The notes under the pieces: model-generated
The model's database searches: none
The model's input: only the letters and a program-made list of their open reading frames with translations
Told to the model about the DNA's origin: nothing
Position numbers and translations under genes: made by a program
Part shown: positions 28,081 to 38,850 of the stretch, piece by piece
How positions within the stretch are numbered: the first letter of the stretch is position 1
Layout: every line of letters starts with the position of its first letter
DNA from: Burkholderia sp. BCC0506
Lineage (GTDB): Bacteria; Pseudomonadota; Gammaproteobacteria; Burkholderiales; Burkholderiaceae
DNA length: 64,000 nt
NCBI RefSeq assembly: GCF_902833145.1
Contig: NZ_CADFEN010000003.1
Location: 186,001 to 250,000 of the forward strand
Reading direction: 5' to 3'

Positions 28081-28783
28081 GGGGCATCGAACAACGCCGC
28101 AATTGCGACGCAGGTCAATACGTTAAATTCATTTAAACTTTCGAACGGCGCGATTACATCGCCCGAACTGAATTAAAACAATGAAACCATTCCATTTAGA
28201 ATTCCGCGCAATATGCCGCCTATTAAAATTAATCGATCTTTCGCCATAATCGGCAGGCCTGACAGTAATTCGCTTGCGGCAGCGAATATTCCTCACCGCG
28301 CCCGCCGCCGCGGCGCGAGCGTGCCGGGCAATGGGCGTGCAGGCGCCGCCGCGCATGGATGCCGCAACATCCGCACGTCATGAAACATGAAAATCAAAAC
28401 GAGAACGAATAGCCGACCTAGAATCGATCGAAAACGATTTCACTTCAAATGTCGCCCGGCAAATCAGCTAAACGCCGCTGAATGGACTGACCGGCACCCA
28501 ATCTCCCCTCTGAAATTCTTACAGCCCTGAATTCGACGGCCCAATCATCCGACACTTTCACGGCTGTCTTTGTACGATACCGCACCATCGGGCTAACCCG
28601 GTATTTCGATCGGTTTTACTTGTTTTTTATTGAGAATGGCGGACTTGAATGCCGCGATTGAATGCCCGCAGTTGATTCTGTCAAGCGCGTGTCCTCGCGA
28701 TCGGGCCGCCGGGTGAAATCCGCCGCGCTCGCAGGCAACCGTCATGTTCGGACGGGCGACGACGGTGCGGAACGGACGGATGC

Positions 28784-28811
28784 GCGCCGGGCCATGCAGG
28801 CGGCCCGGCGC
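28784..28811 (-). terminator. Strong hairpin after the molybdenum hydroxylase gene
   Basis: GCGCCGGGCC (28784-28793) pairs perfectly with GGCCCGGCGC (28802-28811) over an 8-base loop, 11 bases past the large-subunit stop codon. It lacks a long U-run but is the obvious 3' end of this transcript and would separate it from the peptide operon downstream. Confidence 0.55.
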
Positions 28812-28822
28812 ACCGGCGGCCA

Positions 28823-31147
28823 TTACGCCGCGTTCGGCTTCGCGAGTTGATCCGCGACGGGCAGGCTGCGGATGCGCGTACCGGTCGCCGCGAAGATCGC
28901 GTTGGTCAGCGCCGGCGCAACGGGCGGCAGGCCCGGTTCGCCGACACCGCCGAGCGGCGTCGCGTAGTCGTCGGGGGCGACCAGATGCACGCGGATCTCA
29001 CGCGGCGCCTCGTTCATCCTCAGCACCTGGAAGCCGTTGAAGTTGCTTTGCTCCGGACGGCCGTCCTTGAACGTGATCTCGCCGTGCAGCGCGATGCCGA
29101 GCCCCATCACCACCGCGCCCTCGAGCTGCGAGCGCACCCGCTCGGGATTGACCTGCGGCCCGCAGTCGATCGCGATGTCGACGCGCGGCACCGAGATCCT
29201 GCCGTCCGCGCCCACCTGCACCTCGCACACCGCGGCGGTGTACGACACGAAGCTGCGATGCGCGGCGATCCCGAGCCCGTGCCCCTTCGGCAGCTTGCGC
29301 CCCCAGCCGGCTTCGCGCGCGACCGTCTCGACCACGCGCCGCAGCCGCCCGGTGTCGACCGGATACAGCGCGGGATCCTCGCCGTAGTTCGTGTTTTTCA
29401 CCGTGATGTGCGGCTCGAAACGCCGCGCGGGCCCGATCAGGTCGAGCAGGAAATCCTTCGGATCGCGGCCGGCCGCATGCGCGAGCTCCGCTACGAAACT
29501 CTGGATGCCGAACGCATGCGGGATGTTGTACACCGAGCGGAACCAGCCGATCCGCGTGTGCGCTTCGGCGGCCGGATTCTCGATCCGCACGTTCGGAATC
29601 GCGAACGGCAGATCCGCGATGCCTTGCGCGAGCTCGCCCGGCTGCTCATGCACGACGCCGGCCCTGAACGTCGACTGGATCGACGGCGCGACCGTGCGAT
29701 GCTGCCACGCGACCACCTTGCCCGACGCATCGATGCCGCCTTCGAACGCTTCGAGCGACACCGCATGGAAGTAGTCGTGCGCGATGTCGTCTTCGCGCGT
29801 GAAGGTCAGCTTCACGGGCGTGCCGACCGCCTTCGACAGCAGTGCGGCTTCCACCACGTAATCGGGCTTGGACTTGCGGCCGAAACCGCCGCCGAGCAGC
29901 GTCACGTTGACCGTCACGTGCTCGGTCGGCAAGCCGAGCGCCTTCGCGACCTCGTCGCGCGTGGTCTGCGGCGCCTGCGTGCAGGTCCACACTTCGCAGC
30001 GGCCGTCGACCACCCGCGCGACGGCCGCGGGCGGCTCCATCGTCGCATGCGCGAGATGCGGGATGTAGTACGTCGCCCGCACGCGCTTCGCGGCGCCGGC
30101 AAGCGCGGCTGCCGCGTCGCCGTCGTTGCGGATCACGTCGCCCGGTTGCGCGGCGGCTGCTTCGAGCGTCTTGCGATACGCGGCGGAGTCGTAGCCCGCG
30201 TGCGGCCCGTGCTTCCAGTCGATCTTCAACTGCGCGCGTGCCTGGATGGCCGTCCATGTATCGCGCGCGATCACGGCCACGCCGCCGAGCGGCTGGAAGC
30301 CGGACGGCAGCGGCGTCGACGCCAGTTGCACGACCTTGACGACGCCCGGCAGCTTCTCGGCGGCCGACGCATCGAACGATGCCACCGTGTCGCCGTACGC
30401 CGGCGGTCGCGCGACGACCGCATACAACATGCCGTCGAGCCGCGTATCGATTCCGTACTGCGCACGGCCGCCGACGATGTCGCGCCCGTCGATCAACGCC
30501 GTTTTGCCCTTGCCGATATAGCGGAATTCGGCCGGTGCCTTCAGCACGAGTGTGTTCGTATCCGGTACCGGCAGCGCGGCCGCTTTCGCCGCCAGCTCGC
30601 CGAAGCCGAGCGTGCGCCCGCTCTTCGTGTCGACGACTTCGTGCACCGTCACCTTCACCTGTCGCACGTCGACGCCCCACGCGGCAGCGGCCGCCTGCGC
30701 GAGCATCGTACGCGCGGCCGCCCCGGCGCGGCGCAGCGCGGCGAAGCTCTGGCGCAGGCTGCGCGACCCATCGGTGTTCTGGTTGCCGTAACGCGGCTCG
30801 TCGCCGACCGCTTGCGCGACCTTCACGCGCGCCCAGTCCGCGCCGAGTTCGTCGGCCACCACGAGCGCGACGCTCGTGCGCACGCCCTGCCCCATCTCGG
30901 AGCGGATGCAGGTCACCGTGACGGTGCCGTCCGGCGCGATCGCCACGAACAGGTTCGGATCGTCGCGCAAGCCGTGCGGCATTCCCGCGCCGCCATACTG
31001 CGGATTCGCGCTGACGGGCGGCTGCACCGGCACGGCCGCGTGCGCGAGCGACGGCACGCCGAACGCGAGCAGCAACCCGCCGGACGCGAAGCCGAGCAGC
31101 AGCGCGCGACGGCTTTCGTTGTGGACAGCGAGTGCGGGCGCGCTCAT
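28823..31147 (-). CDS. Molybdopterin-binding hydroxylase large subunit (isoquinoline 1-oxidoreductase beta type)
   Basis: This 774-residue protein has a twin-arginine-like N-terminus ([13 protein letters not shown] followed by a hydrophobic stretch and AHA), suggesting Tat export. The body matches the xanthine-oxidase family large subunit lacking an FAD domain. Cofactor-contacting segments include [42 protein letters not shown] and the C-terminal [18 protein letters not shown], whose Glu is the catalytic base position. These enzymes hydroxylate N-heterocycles or oxidise aldehydes with water as oxygen donor, passing electrons to the 2Fe-2S subunit. ATG 31147 overlaps that subunit's stop by 4 bp. 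The substrate is not predictable. Confidence 0.93.
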   Translation of the reverse strand: MSAPALAVHNESRRALLLGFASGGLLLAFGVPSLAHAAVPVQPPVSANPQYGGAGMPHGLRDDPNLFVAIAPDGTVTVTCIRSEMGQGVRTSVALVVADELGADWARVKVAQAVGDEPRYGNQNTDGSRSLRQSFAALRRAGAAARTMLAQAAAAAWGVDVRQVKVTVHEVVDTKSGRTLGFGELAAKAAALPVPDTNTLVLKAPAEFRYIGKGKTALIDGRDIVGGRAQYGIDTRLDGMLYAVVARPPAYGDTVASFDASAAEKLPGVVKVVQLASTPLPSGFQPLGGVAVIARDTWTAIQARAQLKIDWKHGPHAGYDSAAYRKTLEAAAAQPGDVIRNDGDAAAALAGAAKRVRATYYIPHLAHATMEPPAAVARVVDGRCEVWTCTQAPQTTRDEVAKALGLPTEHVTVNVTLLGGGFGRKSKPDYVVEAALLSKAVGTPVKLTFTREDDIAHDYFHAVSLEAFEGGIDASGKVVAWQHRTVAPSIQSTFRAGVVHEQPGELAQGIADLPFAIPNVRIENPAAEAHTRIGWFRSVYNIPHAFGIQSFVAELAHAAGRDPKDFLLDLIGPARRFEPHITVKNTNYGEDPALYPVDTGRLRRVVETVAREAGWGRKLPKGHGLGIAAHRSFVSYTAAVCEVQVGADGRISVPRVDIAIDCGPQVNPERVRSQLEGAVVMGLGIALHGEITFKDGRPEQSNFNGFQVLRMNEAPREIRVHLVAPDDYATPLGGVGEPGLPPVAPALTNAIFAATGTRIRSLPVADQLAKPNAA

Positions 31148-31605
31148 GCGGCACCTCCACGGCGCACGGCCAGCCGGATCGCCGCGCGAATGCGCGTATA
31201 GGTGCCGCAGCGGCAGATGTTGCCGGACATCGCATCGTCGATGTCGGCGTCGGTCGGATGAGGGTTCGTCTTCAGCAGCGACGCGGCCTGCATGATCTGC
31301 CCGGACTGGCAGTAGCCGCATTGCGCGACGTTCAGTTCCTGCCACGCCTGCTGCAGCGGATGCGTGAGGTCCGTCGACAGCCCCTCGATCGTCGTCACGC
31401 GTTTGCCGGACGCCGACGCGACCGGCGTGATGCACGCCCGAATCGCCACGCCGTCGAGATGCACGGTGCACGCACCGCACAGCGCCATGCCGCAGCCGAA
31501 CTTGGTGCCGGTGTGGCCGAGAACATCGCGCAGATACCAGAGCAACGGCATGTCGGGATTGCCGTCGAAGTGCTGCTCGCTACCGTTGACGGTCAGCGTG
31601 ATCAT
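31144..31605 (-). CDS. [2Fe-2S] subunit of molybdenum hydroxylase (isoquinoline 1-oxidoreductase alpha type)
   Basis: This 153-residue protein has an N-terminal plant-type ferredoxin fold with cysteines in [17 protein letters not shown]-terminal helical 2Fe-2S domain carries [10 protein letters not shown] and CRCGTY. It relays electrons from the molybdopterin subunit to an external acceptor; no FAD subunit gene is present, which is normal for this two-subunit class. The two genes form a translationally coupled pair. Confidence 0.95.
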   Translation of the reverse strand: MITLTVNGSEQHFDGNPDMPLLWYLRDVLGHTGTKFGCGMALCGACTVHLDGVAIRACITPVASASGKRVTTIEGLSTDLTHPLQQAWQELNVAQCGYCQSGQIMQAASLLKTNPHPTDADIDDAMSGNICRCGTYTRIRAAIRLAVRRGGAA

Positions 31606-32060
31606 CGTTCACCTCCTGGTTGCGACGCCCGCCGGGCAGGCATCGAGTGGGGATTCGAACGGCGCGGCGCACATTCCGAACGATCAGGCAGGCGTGGCGC
31701 CGTGTCGTCGACCGTGTCGCGTGCACGCACGGCCGGGCAGAGGCCGCGAACGATGCTGTCGGCCGGTTGCCTGCGCAACCTTTCAACCTCGTTGCGGCCG
31801 GCCGCTCGTTCGCATGGATTGCCGCCCGCATTATCGAACCATTTCCGATTTGACGTCGGATCGCGACGATTCGGGAGTTTTAGGCAAGTGGGGAGAATGC
31901 GCGGCCGGGAACGGGACGCGTCGGGGCCGTGGCTTTCGAATGAATCGGGACGATGCGTTCCGGGGCCGCCCACATGCAAGCATCCGGCCAGCCTCGCGGC
32001 CGAACCGGATGCTCGATGGATGCGCCGAACGCGTCGAAACGCGCTACAGCTCGGTCTTCC
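31606..32060. other. Intergenic region between hydroxylase genes and epimerase
   Basis: No convincing gene is visible. Both neighbours are on the minus strand, so it holds the 3' end of the epimerase transcript and the promoter of the hydroxylase pair. I saw no clear terminator or operator symmetry. Confidence 0.5.
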
Positions 32061-33278
32061 TCACGGCGACCGCAATGTCTGTAACCCCAGCGTGAGGGCG
32101 TTGAACGGCATTTCCACGGCGCCCATCGAGAAACTCGTCGTCTTCGTGGGCACGCCGGGCGTGCGCATCAGCGCATGAACGATCCGCTCGCTCGCATGAC
32201 CGTCGCCGTACGGATTGCTCGCACGCGACATTTCCTCGTAGGCGCTCTCGCTGTCGAAGAGCCGCGACGCCTCCCACACGATCCTGTCCTGGTCGGTACC
32301 GACGAGCCGCGCGGTGCCGGCCTGAATCGCCTCGGGCCGCTCGGTCGTCTCGCGCGTGACGAGCACCGGCTTGCCGAGCGCGGGCCCCTCCTCCTGAATG
32401 CCGCCCGAATCCGTGATGATGAAATGCGCGCGCGACATCAGGAATACGAACGACAGATATTCCTGAGGCTCGATCAGGTAGATGTTCTCGATGCCGCCGA
32501 GCCGCGCGCGCGCCGGTTCCCGCACGTTCGGGTTCAGGTGCAGCGGATAGACGAATTGCGCGTCGCGATAGCGGTTCGCCAGCGTGCACAGCGCATCGCA
32601 GAAATGCCGGAACGGCTCGCCGAAACTTTCGCGGCGATGGCCGGTGATCAGCACGACGCGCCGCGACGGCTCGAGAAACGGGAAGCAGGCGGCGATCCTC
32701 TCCGACAGCGCGGCCGTGCGATCCAGCATGCGCTTGACCTCGTGCAACGCATCGATCACGGTATTGCCGGTCAGCGAAACCGCCCCGCCCGGCACGCCCT
32801 CGCTCAGCAGGTTGTCGCGTGCCTGCCCGGTCGGCGCGAAGTGCCACGACGACACCGCATCGGTCACGCGGCGATTCAGCTCTTCCGGCCAGGGCGACCA
32901 GATGTCGCCGCTGCGCAAGCCGGCTTCCACGTGACCGACCGGCAGATAGCGATAGAACGCCGCCAGGCTCACCGCGAGCGTGGTCGTCGTATCGCCGTGC
33001 ACGAGCACGACGTCCGGCCGCAAATCGTCGAAGACCATGCCGATCGACTGGAGAATGCCGGTCGTCACGTCGGTCAGCGTCTGGCCCTGCCGCATCAGGT
33101 TGAGATCGTAGTCGGGCTTGATGTCGAACAGCGTCAGCACCTGGTCGAGCATTTCCCGATGCTGCGCGGTCACGCATACCCGGGCGTCGACATCCGCTTG
33201 CGCCTTCAGCGCGCGCACCAGCGGCGCCATCTTGATGGCCTCCGGCCGAGTCCCGAACACAAGCAAGATCTTCTTCAT
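32061..33278 (-). CDS. wecB: UDP-N-acetylglucosamine 2-epimerase (non-hydrolysing)
   Basis: This 405-residue enzyme has the family landmarks GTRPEAIK (residues 10-17), [27 protein letters not shown] and DSGGIQEE. It converts UDP-GlcNAc to UDP-ManNAc in the cytoplasm. The gene is transcribed away from the glycan synthase gene across a 1.2-kb gap. No ManNAc dehydrogenase (wecC) is beside it. In this setting it probably feeds an amino-sugar polymer. The length is slightly above the usual 375-390 because of a C-terminal tail that begins near [10 protein letters not shown]. Confidence 0.94.
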   Translation of the reverse strand: MKKILLVFGTRPEAIKMAPLVRALKAQADVDARVCVTAQHREMLDQVLTLFDIKPDYDLNLMRQGQTLTDVTTGILQSIGMVFDDLRPDVVLVHGDTTTTLAVSLAAFYRYLPVGHVEAGLRSGDIWSPWPEELNRRVTDAVSSWHFAPTGQARDNLLSEGVPGGAVSLTGNTVIDALHEVKRMLDRTAALSERIAACFPFLEPSRRVVLITGHRRESFGEPFRHFCDALCTLANRYRDAQFVYPLHLNPNVREPARARLGGIENIYLIEPQEYLSFVFLMSRAHFIITDSGGIQEEGPALGKPVLVTRETTERPEAIQAGTARLVGTDQDRIVWEASRLFDSESAYEEMSRASNPYGDGHASERIVHALMRTPGVPTKTTSFSMGAVEMPFNALTLGLQTLRSP

Positions 33279-34456
33279 CGTTGTCCTCGTTTAGCCCTTC
33301 GCGCCTGGCGAACCTGCACGTGGCGCGAAGCATGCATTCGGGCGGCGCATCCCGTACTCGCACGATCAACACGCGGCGGTGTTGCGGGGCGAGCGCGCCG
33401 CCTCGTCCGCGCGGTCCGGGCCGCGCGAATCGTCGTACTACCGGCGTCCCGTTGCGCTGGATCGATCAGTCATGAGCCGTTCCTCGCCGTGTCGAGCATC
33501 ACGTCCTCCCACTACAGCAATATTCAAACCAGCCGGCCCGCATCCCGGCCCGCGTCACGCCCTGGCCGCCGCGTGCGGACGGTGCGTGACGGAATGTTTC
33601 ACAACTGCTACGGGCATGCACATGACCGGTCGACACGACAACGATAAACAGCAGGACGCTCATGCGATCCGTCTGACGACGTCGTCCGAGGAATCGTGCA
33701 TGCATGTCGGGCGCCCGTGGCACCGTGAATCGCGCGCATCTTTCGATGCGCGTTGCGTCGTCTCGATTCGCCGCTTTCGTCTGCACAGCGCGCGGCGCGC
33801 ACGCGAGCGTCGGCCGCCGTCGCGCGCACTGGATTCCCTCGACATCCGGCAGTCCTTGCATCGCACGAATCCGGTCGCGGGAAATGTTGCGGATGTGTAA
33901 CGTCGATCCGGGCGCGTCAAATACATCGGAGTCCGGTCCATTTGTCTCATATGAAAACCGCGCTCGTTTCGACCGCCGAATCGACGCGCGAACGACGAAC
34001 CCGGCACGATCTCCAGTCGCGCACAGCGGCGTCGGTCAACGCACCACCGATCGACGCGACGACCCGTCGCCGTGCGAACGGCTCGTCGCGCGCAACCGCC
34101 TGCGGCAGGGTCCGATGCGATGCGCGCACGCTGATTCGTCAGTGAATCAAAACACGCCGCCCGCGCGCGTGCCGCATCGGCCTCCCGCGCTCGGCCCCTT
34201 GCTGCGCGGGGCATCCCGGCAGATGGCTCAGGCCTTGCTTGATGTCGGACAGGTGCGTCCCGCGGCACACGCACGGCAGCAAACGGACAGGGACGCCAAA
34301 GCAACGAAGCCGGGAGGCGACGTGACGCGTCCGTCCGGGGCAACCGACAATCGCCCCGCCACGACGAATGCGCTACCGCTTCCCTTTGACATCCGCGCGA
34401 TCCACGGAGCGCCTTCAGCGCGCGTCGGTCGTCGTCGCGGGCACGGGGACCAGGAC
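33279..34456. other. Long divergent intergenic region upstream of the glycan locus
   Basis: About 1.2 kb separates the divergent epimerase and glycan-synthase starts, and I see no gene with a recognisable product. Several GC-rich open frames cover it on both strands but look like high-GC noise. A 7-bp hairpin (33408-33414 with 33421-33427) lies about 130 bp upstream of the epimerase. The size suggests a region with several regulatory inputs. Confidence 0.45.
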
Positions 34457-36019
34457 ATGAAGCACACGCGGACGGCGTCACTCTGCGAGCATGGCATCCT
34501 GCTGCTGCTCGTGCTCGCCTGCGCGCTGATCGTGCGCGACACCGCCTCGCAGGCAAACGCCGAACCGGCCCGGTTCAGCGTGGCTGCCGTAACCGCCACG
34601 AACGCTGCAGACATCGCGATCGCGATGGAGCGTACCGCGCTCGACGGCGTGACACGCTCGATCGCCGCGCGGGCCTCGCCCGATGCGGACGCCTCGCTCG
34701 AGCCGCCGCTCGCCACCACGCCGGGCATCGCGTTCGATCCCGAGTGGCTGCTGATGCCGTGCGTGGCGTATCTGTGGCTATTCACGCTGCTGACGTGCGC
34801 GTATGCCGCCCGGCATTACGTATTCAGCCTCGACCGCCTGTTCAAGCCGCAGCATGCGCCCTACCGGACGATGACCCACGGCGATTGGCCGCGGCTCACG
34901 GTGTTCGTCGCCGCTCACAACGAGGAAACCGTCATCGTCGATTGCCTGATGGCGCTGCTGGCCACGACCTACCCGCGCGACCGGCTGACGATCATCCCGG
35001 TCAACGACCGCTCGACCGACAACACGCGCGCGCTGATCGACGAAGTCCGGGCACTCGCGCCCGAACTCATCCGGCCGTTTCACCGCGAGACCGGCAAGCC
35101 GGGCAAGGCCGCCGCGCTGAAGGATGCGCTGCGCTTCATCCGCGGCGACATCATGGTGGTGTTCGACGCCGACTACCTGCCGCGTCCGGGGCTGCTGAAG
35201 GAACTCGTCGCGCCGTTCTTCGATCCGGAAGTCGGCGCGGTGATGGGCCGCGTCGTGCCGCAGAACGCCGACAGCAACCTGCTCGCGCGGCTGCTCGATC
35301 TCGAGCGCGCGGGCGGCTATCAGGTCAATCAGCAAGCCCGCAACAATCTCGATCTCGTGCCGCAGTACGGCGGCACGGTCGGCGGCATCCGCAAGGGCGC
35401 GCTCGATGCCGTGGGCGGCTGGTGCGACGACACGCTCGCCGAAGATACCGACATGACCTACCGCCTGCTGCTGAGCGACTGGCGCACGGTCTATCTGAAC
35501 CACGCCGAATGTTATGAGGAAGTGCCGGAGCGCTGGGCCGTCCGCGCCCGGCAGCTGACACGCTGGGCGAAGGGTCACAACCAGGCAATGCTGCGCCATC
35601 TGGTGCCGGTGCTGCGCAATCCGCTGATCTCGCGGCGCTGCCGGCTCGACGGCGCACTGTTGCTCGGCGTGTTCGCGATGCCCGCGCTGCTCGCGATCGC
35701 GTGGAGCGCCGCGCTCGCGCTCTACCTGTTCAACGGCGTCAACTCGACCGCGCTCGGCCTGCTCCTGTCGCTGTTCGCGCTGTTCTCGTTCAGCACCTTC
35801 GGCAACTTCGGCGTGTTCTTCGAGATCGTCGTCGCCGCGCGACTCGACGGCCGCGCGACGCGCCTGCGGCTCGTGCCGGTCAACGTCGTCGGCTTTTGCG
35901 TGACGATTGCGGCGGTCGTCTCCGCGCTCTGGGGCCTCGCGCTCGACGCCGCGTTGCGCCGCGAACTGAAGTGGGACAAGACCGAGCGTTTTCGCCGGCA
36001 GTTGAAACCGGAGCGATGA
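34457..36019 (+). CDS. Processive family 2 glycosyltransferase (polysaccharide synthase)
   Basis: This 520-residue protein begins at ATG 34457 (MKHTRTASLC). A first membrane helix lies near residues 13-26, and a second near 100-118. The GT2 domain follows with VNDRSTDNT (182-190), DAD at 237-239, the acidic base in LAEDTD (328-332), and QLTRW at 366-370. The QxxRW motif marks processive synthases such as cellulose, chitin, hyaluronan and poly-GlcNAc synthases. Three or four helices at the C-terminus form the export channel. The 70-residue segment between helices 1 and 2 is unusual. No PilZ domain is fused. Its neighbours point to an N-acetylhexosamine polymer. Confidence 0.9.
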   Translation: MKHTRTASLCEHGILLLLVLACALIVRDTASQANAEPARFSVAAVTATNAADIAIAMERTALDGVTRSIAARASPDADASLEPPLATTPGIAFDPEWLLMPCVAYLWLFTLLTCAYAARHYVFSLDRLFKPQHAPYRTMTHGDWPRLTVFVAAHNEETVIVDCLMALLATTYPRDRLTIIPVNDRSTDNTRALIDEVRALAPELIRPFHRETGKPGKAAALKDALRFIRGDIMVVFDADYLPRPGLLKELVAPFFDPEVGAVMGRVVPQNADSNLLARLLDLERAGGYQVNQQARNNLDLVPQYGGTVGGIRKGALDAVGGWCDDTLAEDTDMTYRLLLSDWRTVYLNHAECYEEVPERWAVRARQLTRWAKGHNQAMLRHLVPVLRNPLISRRCRLDGALLLGVFAMPALLAIAWSAALALYLFNGVNSTALGLLLSLFALFSFSTFGNFGVFFEIVVAARLDGRATRLRLVPVNVVGFCVTIAAVVSALWGLALDAALRRELKWDKTERFRRQLKPER

Positions 36020-36022
36020 GCG

Positions 36023-37042
36023 ATGACGACCTTCGACGTGATGGTGCCGGTGGCCGGCGTGCTCACCCTGCCGTTCCTGCCGATGCTGCATGAGCTGATC
36101 CGGCGCAGCGACGTCGCGGCGCTGCCGATCGGCGACGGGCCGTTCGTCGATCAGGCGTTGCTCGCCGCGCGCTGGCACGACGCGCTGCGCGCGCACGTGG
36201 CCGGCACGCCGCCGGCGGATGTGGCCGGCACGCCGCCGGCGGATGTGCCCGCCGCGCCGCCATGGCAAGCGCTCGGTCTCGCCGTGCAGCACGCCGACGC
36301 GATCCACGTCGCACGCGACACGCATCGCGACGACGTGCTCTACGCCGATCGCACGATCACGCTCGACGACGGCGCGCGGGCAGCGTACGCGTTCGCCGAC
36401 GAGCGCATCGACATCCGCGCGGGCGCGACGGTCGGCACGCTCGCGCATGCGCCGCTGATCGACGTCGACGGTGCGGTGCTGCGCGGTGTCGTGGTGGGCG
36501 ACACGGTGCGTATGCGCGGCGCCGGCGGCTTCGCGTGCCTGTACGGCGAGCCGATCGTCTTCGGCGCGGCGCCCGGCGCGCGTCCGGCGGACACACCGGC
36601 CGCCCCGCGCCGCGCGATCTCGCTGACCCGCCACTTCGCGTCGCTGCCGCATCGCTTCCTGCACGGTCGCTACCTGTTGTCGTGCGACGTTCGCCTGCCC
36701 GCGCACACGGTCGTGCAAGGCAACCTGATCGTCGAAGGCACGCTCGTGCTCGGCGAAGGCTGCGTGCTGCGCGGCAGCGTCAAGGCGCATCGCGTCGAAC
36801 TCGAACGCCACGCGTTGCTGCACGGCGCGGCGTTCGCGCGCGACGACGTGTTGCTCGCGAGCGGCAGCTGCATCGACGGCGTCGTGTCGGCCGGCGGGCT
36901 GCTGCGGCTCACGGGGGCGCGCATCGGAGTCGCCGGTCATCCGGTCAGCGCATGCGCGCGAGACGTGTCGATCGTCAATCACGCCTGCGTGCATGGCGAT
37001 CTCGTCGCGTGGCGCAGCGGCTGGTTCCACACATCCCGTTAA
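36023..37042 (+). CDS. Bactofilin-like beta-helix (polymer-forming) protein
   Basis: This 339-residue protein starts 3 bp after the synthase gene. The N-terminus is hydrophobic (VMVPVAGVLTLPFLP) and may anchor it. The C-terminal half has short repeated strands typical of a right-handed beta-helix or bactofilin fold, for example VVQGNLIVEGTLVLGEGCVLRGSVKAHRVEL. It could scaffold the synthase, as bactofilin-like proteins do for envelope enzymes; the role is inferred. A perfect 24-bp tandem duplication encodes VAGTPPAD twice near residues 59-74. Confidence 0.7.
   Translation: MTTFDVMVPVAGVLTLPFLPMLHELIRRSDVAALPIGDGPFVDQALLAARWHDALRAHVAGTPPADVAGTPPADVPAAPPWQALGLAVQHADAIHVARDTHRDDVLYADRTITLDDGARAAYAFADERIDIRAGATVGTLAHAPLIDVDGAVLRGVVVGDTVRMRGAGGFACLYGEPIVFGAAPGARPADTPAAPRRAISLTRHFASLPHRFLHGRYLLSCDVRLPAHTVVQGNLIVEGTLVLGEGCVLRGSVKAHRVELERHALLHGAAFARDDVLLASGSCIDGVVSAGGLLRLTGARIGVAGHPVSACARDVSIVNHACVHGDLVAWRSGWFHTSR
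36197..36244 (+). repeat. Perfect 24-bp tandem duplication
   Basis: Two identical 24-bp units, 36197-36220 and 36221-36244, lie in frame in the bactofilin-like gene and encode VAGTPPAD twice, followed by a third degenerate start (VPAAP). It is a candidate variable-number site. Confidence 0.9.
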
Positions 37043-37052
37043 GGAGCGCGTC

Positions 37053-38066
37053 ATGTCCGATCGCCCCAGCCATCGCGGCCCGCGCGTGCCGGTTGCCACC
37101 CTCGCGATGCTGTGCGGCATCGCCTTCGGCGCGCCCGCGGCGCTGGCGGAGCAGCCGGACGACGCCGACGCCACGCCGGCCCTGCAGCCCCCGGCCCCCG
37201 CGACCGTCATCACGCCACGGATGCGCGACGAGTCGATGTTCGTGCGCGTCGACGCCGAAGGCCTGCCGGACGGCGTGCCACTCGCCGAGTTCACGCCGGA
37301 GGATACGAACCGGCCGCCGCTGCCCGATGCAATCGTCACACATGTGCAAGCGCCGCAGGAATCGCATACCGAACTGTCGCTCGGCTATTCGAGCGCGCAC
37401 CTGACGCACGGCTACGGCGACTGGTACGGCGTGCATCTGCGCGGCGTCTACCAGGACGGCGGTCGTACCGTGCTCGGCGAACTCGCGCAACTGCACCGCT
37501 TCGGCGAGAACACGCAGCTCGGCGCGCTGACCTACGTACAGAACCTCGGCCCCGACTGGTTCGGCGGGATCGGCTTTTCCGGCACCACGTCGGGCACGAT
37601 CCTGCCGAGTGCACGCGTCGACGTGTCGATCAACCGCAAGCTATTGTCCGATCGTTCGCTCGTCGTGTCGCTCGGCGCCGGCTACGCATGGAACCGCAGC
37701 GGCCACCGCGATCAGCTGTATCACGCCGGCGTGATCTGGTATGCGTTGCCGAAGTGGATTTTCGAGGCGGGCGCGAACTATACGGTCGATTCGCCCGGAG
37801 CGGTGAAGGCGCCCGCCTACTACGGCGCCGTCACCTACGGCGAAGTCGGCAAGAGCGTGATCGTGCTGCGCGGCGGCGTCGGCCGCGAGGCCTATCAAGT
37901 GACAGGCTCCGGCACGCAGATCGCGGATTTCCGCAGCCACGAGATCACCGCGAAATGGCGCTACTGGTTCACGCGCAAGTGGGGCACGCAACTCGAATTC
38001 AGCTATTACCACAACCCGTATTACTCACGGATCGGCGGCGAGCTCAGCGTCTTCTATCGCTGGTAA
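37053..38066 (+). CDS. YaiO-type outer-membrane beta-barrel
   Basis: This 337-residue protein starts at ATG 37053, with AAGGAG 6-7 bases upstream. It has a signal peptide ending near APAALAEQ, then an acidic Pro-rich stretch. A barrel of alternating strands follows (THGYGDWYGVHLRGVYQDGG, SRVDV-like turns, WRYWFTRKWGTQLEFSYYHN) and ends with the aromatic YRW. YaiO-like barrels accompany several polysaccharide secretion loci and are candidates for the outer-membrane exit pore or its partner. It sits in the same operon as the synthase. Confidence 0.8.
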   Translation: MSDRPSHRGPRVPVATLAMLCGIAFGAPAALAEQPDDADATPALQPPAPATVITPRMRDESMFVRVDAEGLPDGVPLAEFTPEDTNRPPLPDAIVTHVQAPQESHTELSLGYSSAHLTHGYGDWYGVHLRGVYQDGGRTVLGELAQLHRFGENTQLGALTYVQNLGPDWFGGIGFSGTTSGTILPSARVDVSINRKLLSDRSLVVSLGAGYAWNRSGHRDQLYHAGVIWYALPKWIFEAGANYTVDSPGAVKAPAYYGAVTYGEVGKSVIVLRGGVGREAYQVTGSGTQIADFRSHEITAKWRYWFTRKWGTQLEFSYYHNPYYSRIGGELSVFYRW

Positions 38067-38079
38067 CCGGGCGGACGCC

Positions 38080-38850
38080 ATGCACACGCATCCCGTCGGT
38101 CCTCCCGTCGACCGTTCGCTGCGCACGCACGCGCACCCGCAGCGCTGGCTGTCGTCGATTGCGCTGCTGACGCCCGCGCTTTACGCGTCGCTATGGTTCG
38201 GACTGCCGCTGGCGTGGCGCTACTGGCGCGCGGTCATGGCGTGGGGCGCGCACCAGATCGATCCGGCGCTTCACGTGATCGTGATCGGTTATCCGCCCGA
38301 CGCGCCGCGCGTACCGCTGCTGTCGATCGACGTTGCGGCCCGCATGCCGGGCGACGTGCTGCTGGCCATCACCGCCACGCTCTGTGCGATCGGCTTCGCC
38401 GCGTCTTTCATCCGGCGGACGAGCTGGCTGCCTGTTGCATATCTGTTACGTATCGCGAGCTTCACCCAGCTGCTGATTTGCGTGTACTTCTGGCTCGCGC
38501 CCGGCACGTTCCCGTATGTCCCGCACCTGCATCTGCGCGACATGTTCGTGTTGCACGGCGCGGCGATCGCGCTGATTCCGCTGGTCATGGCCGCGCTGTA
38601 CTACCCGCTCGATTTCTCGCTGCTGCAAAAGGCCGCCGCGTCGCTGCTGGTGCTCGGCTACTTCGTGTTCGCGCTGCCGTTCGTGCTGCTGCTGCACGCG
38701 GCGATCGTCCATCACGGCTCGTTGCTGTTTCTGCCGTTCTGCTATTTCCTGCTCGGCGGGCCGCTGCTGATCGGCCTGCTGGTCACGCTCTACACCTACT
38801 GCGCAAGCTGGCCCGGCGCGCTGACGCGCGATCGCGATTCCGTCTGCTGA
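38080..38850 (+). CDS. Multi-pass membrane protein, function unknown
   Basis: This 256-residue protein has about six hydrophobic segments, including LLTPALYASLWFGLPLAW, LLAITATLCAIGFAASF, LLVLGYFVFALPFVLLLHAA and LLGGPLLIGLLVTLYTY. I recognise no catalytic motif. The start is ATG 38080, 13 bp after the barrel gene. In position it could be an accessory subunit of the glycan synthase or an acyl-transfer protein, but no conserved acyltransferase His or Arg pattern is evident. Confidence 0.7.
   Translation: MHTHPVGPPVDRSLRTHAHPQRWLSSIALLTPALYASLWFGLPLAWRYWRAVMAWGAHQIDPALHVIVIGYPPDAPRVPLLSIDVAARMPGDVLLAITATLCAIGFAASFIRRTSWLPVAYLLRIASFTQLLICVYFWLAPGTFPYVPHLHLRDMFVLHGAAIALIPLVMAALYYPLDFSLLQKAAASLLVLGYFVFALPFVLLLHAAIVHHGSLLFLPFCYFLLGGPLLIGLLVTLYTYCASWPGALTRDRDSVC

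Larger units (their letters stand above)
28040..28822. other. Operon leader and promoter region, AT-richer, no gene seen
   Basis: The stretch from about 28060 to 28640 is AT-richer than its flanks and should carry the promoter of the peptide-exporter-synthase operon. It contains the hairpin at 28062-28080, a palindrome CGCAATTGCG at 28098-28107, and a TTGACC-like box on the minus strand at 28113-28118 without a convincing -10 partner. Short open frames here have poor starts and no recognisable product. Confidence 0.5.

Noticed and set aside
28129-28356. Short minus-strand open frame upstream of the peptide gene
   Set aside because: Poor start, no recognisable motif, and it lies in the AT-rich promoter region; not supported as a gene.
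33379-33900. Overlapping open frames in the divergent region before the glycan synthase
   Set aside because: They show biased Arg/Ser/Pro composition without domains, and the synthase has a well-placed start at 34457 with a membrane helix; the upstream extension is not needed.
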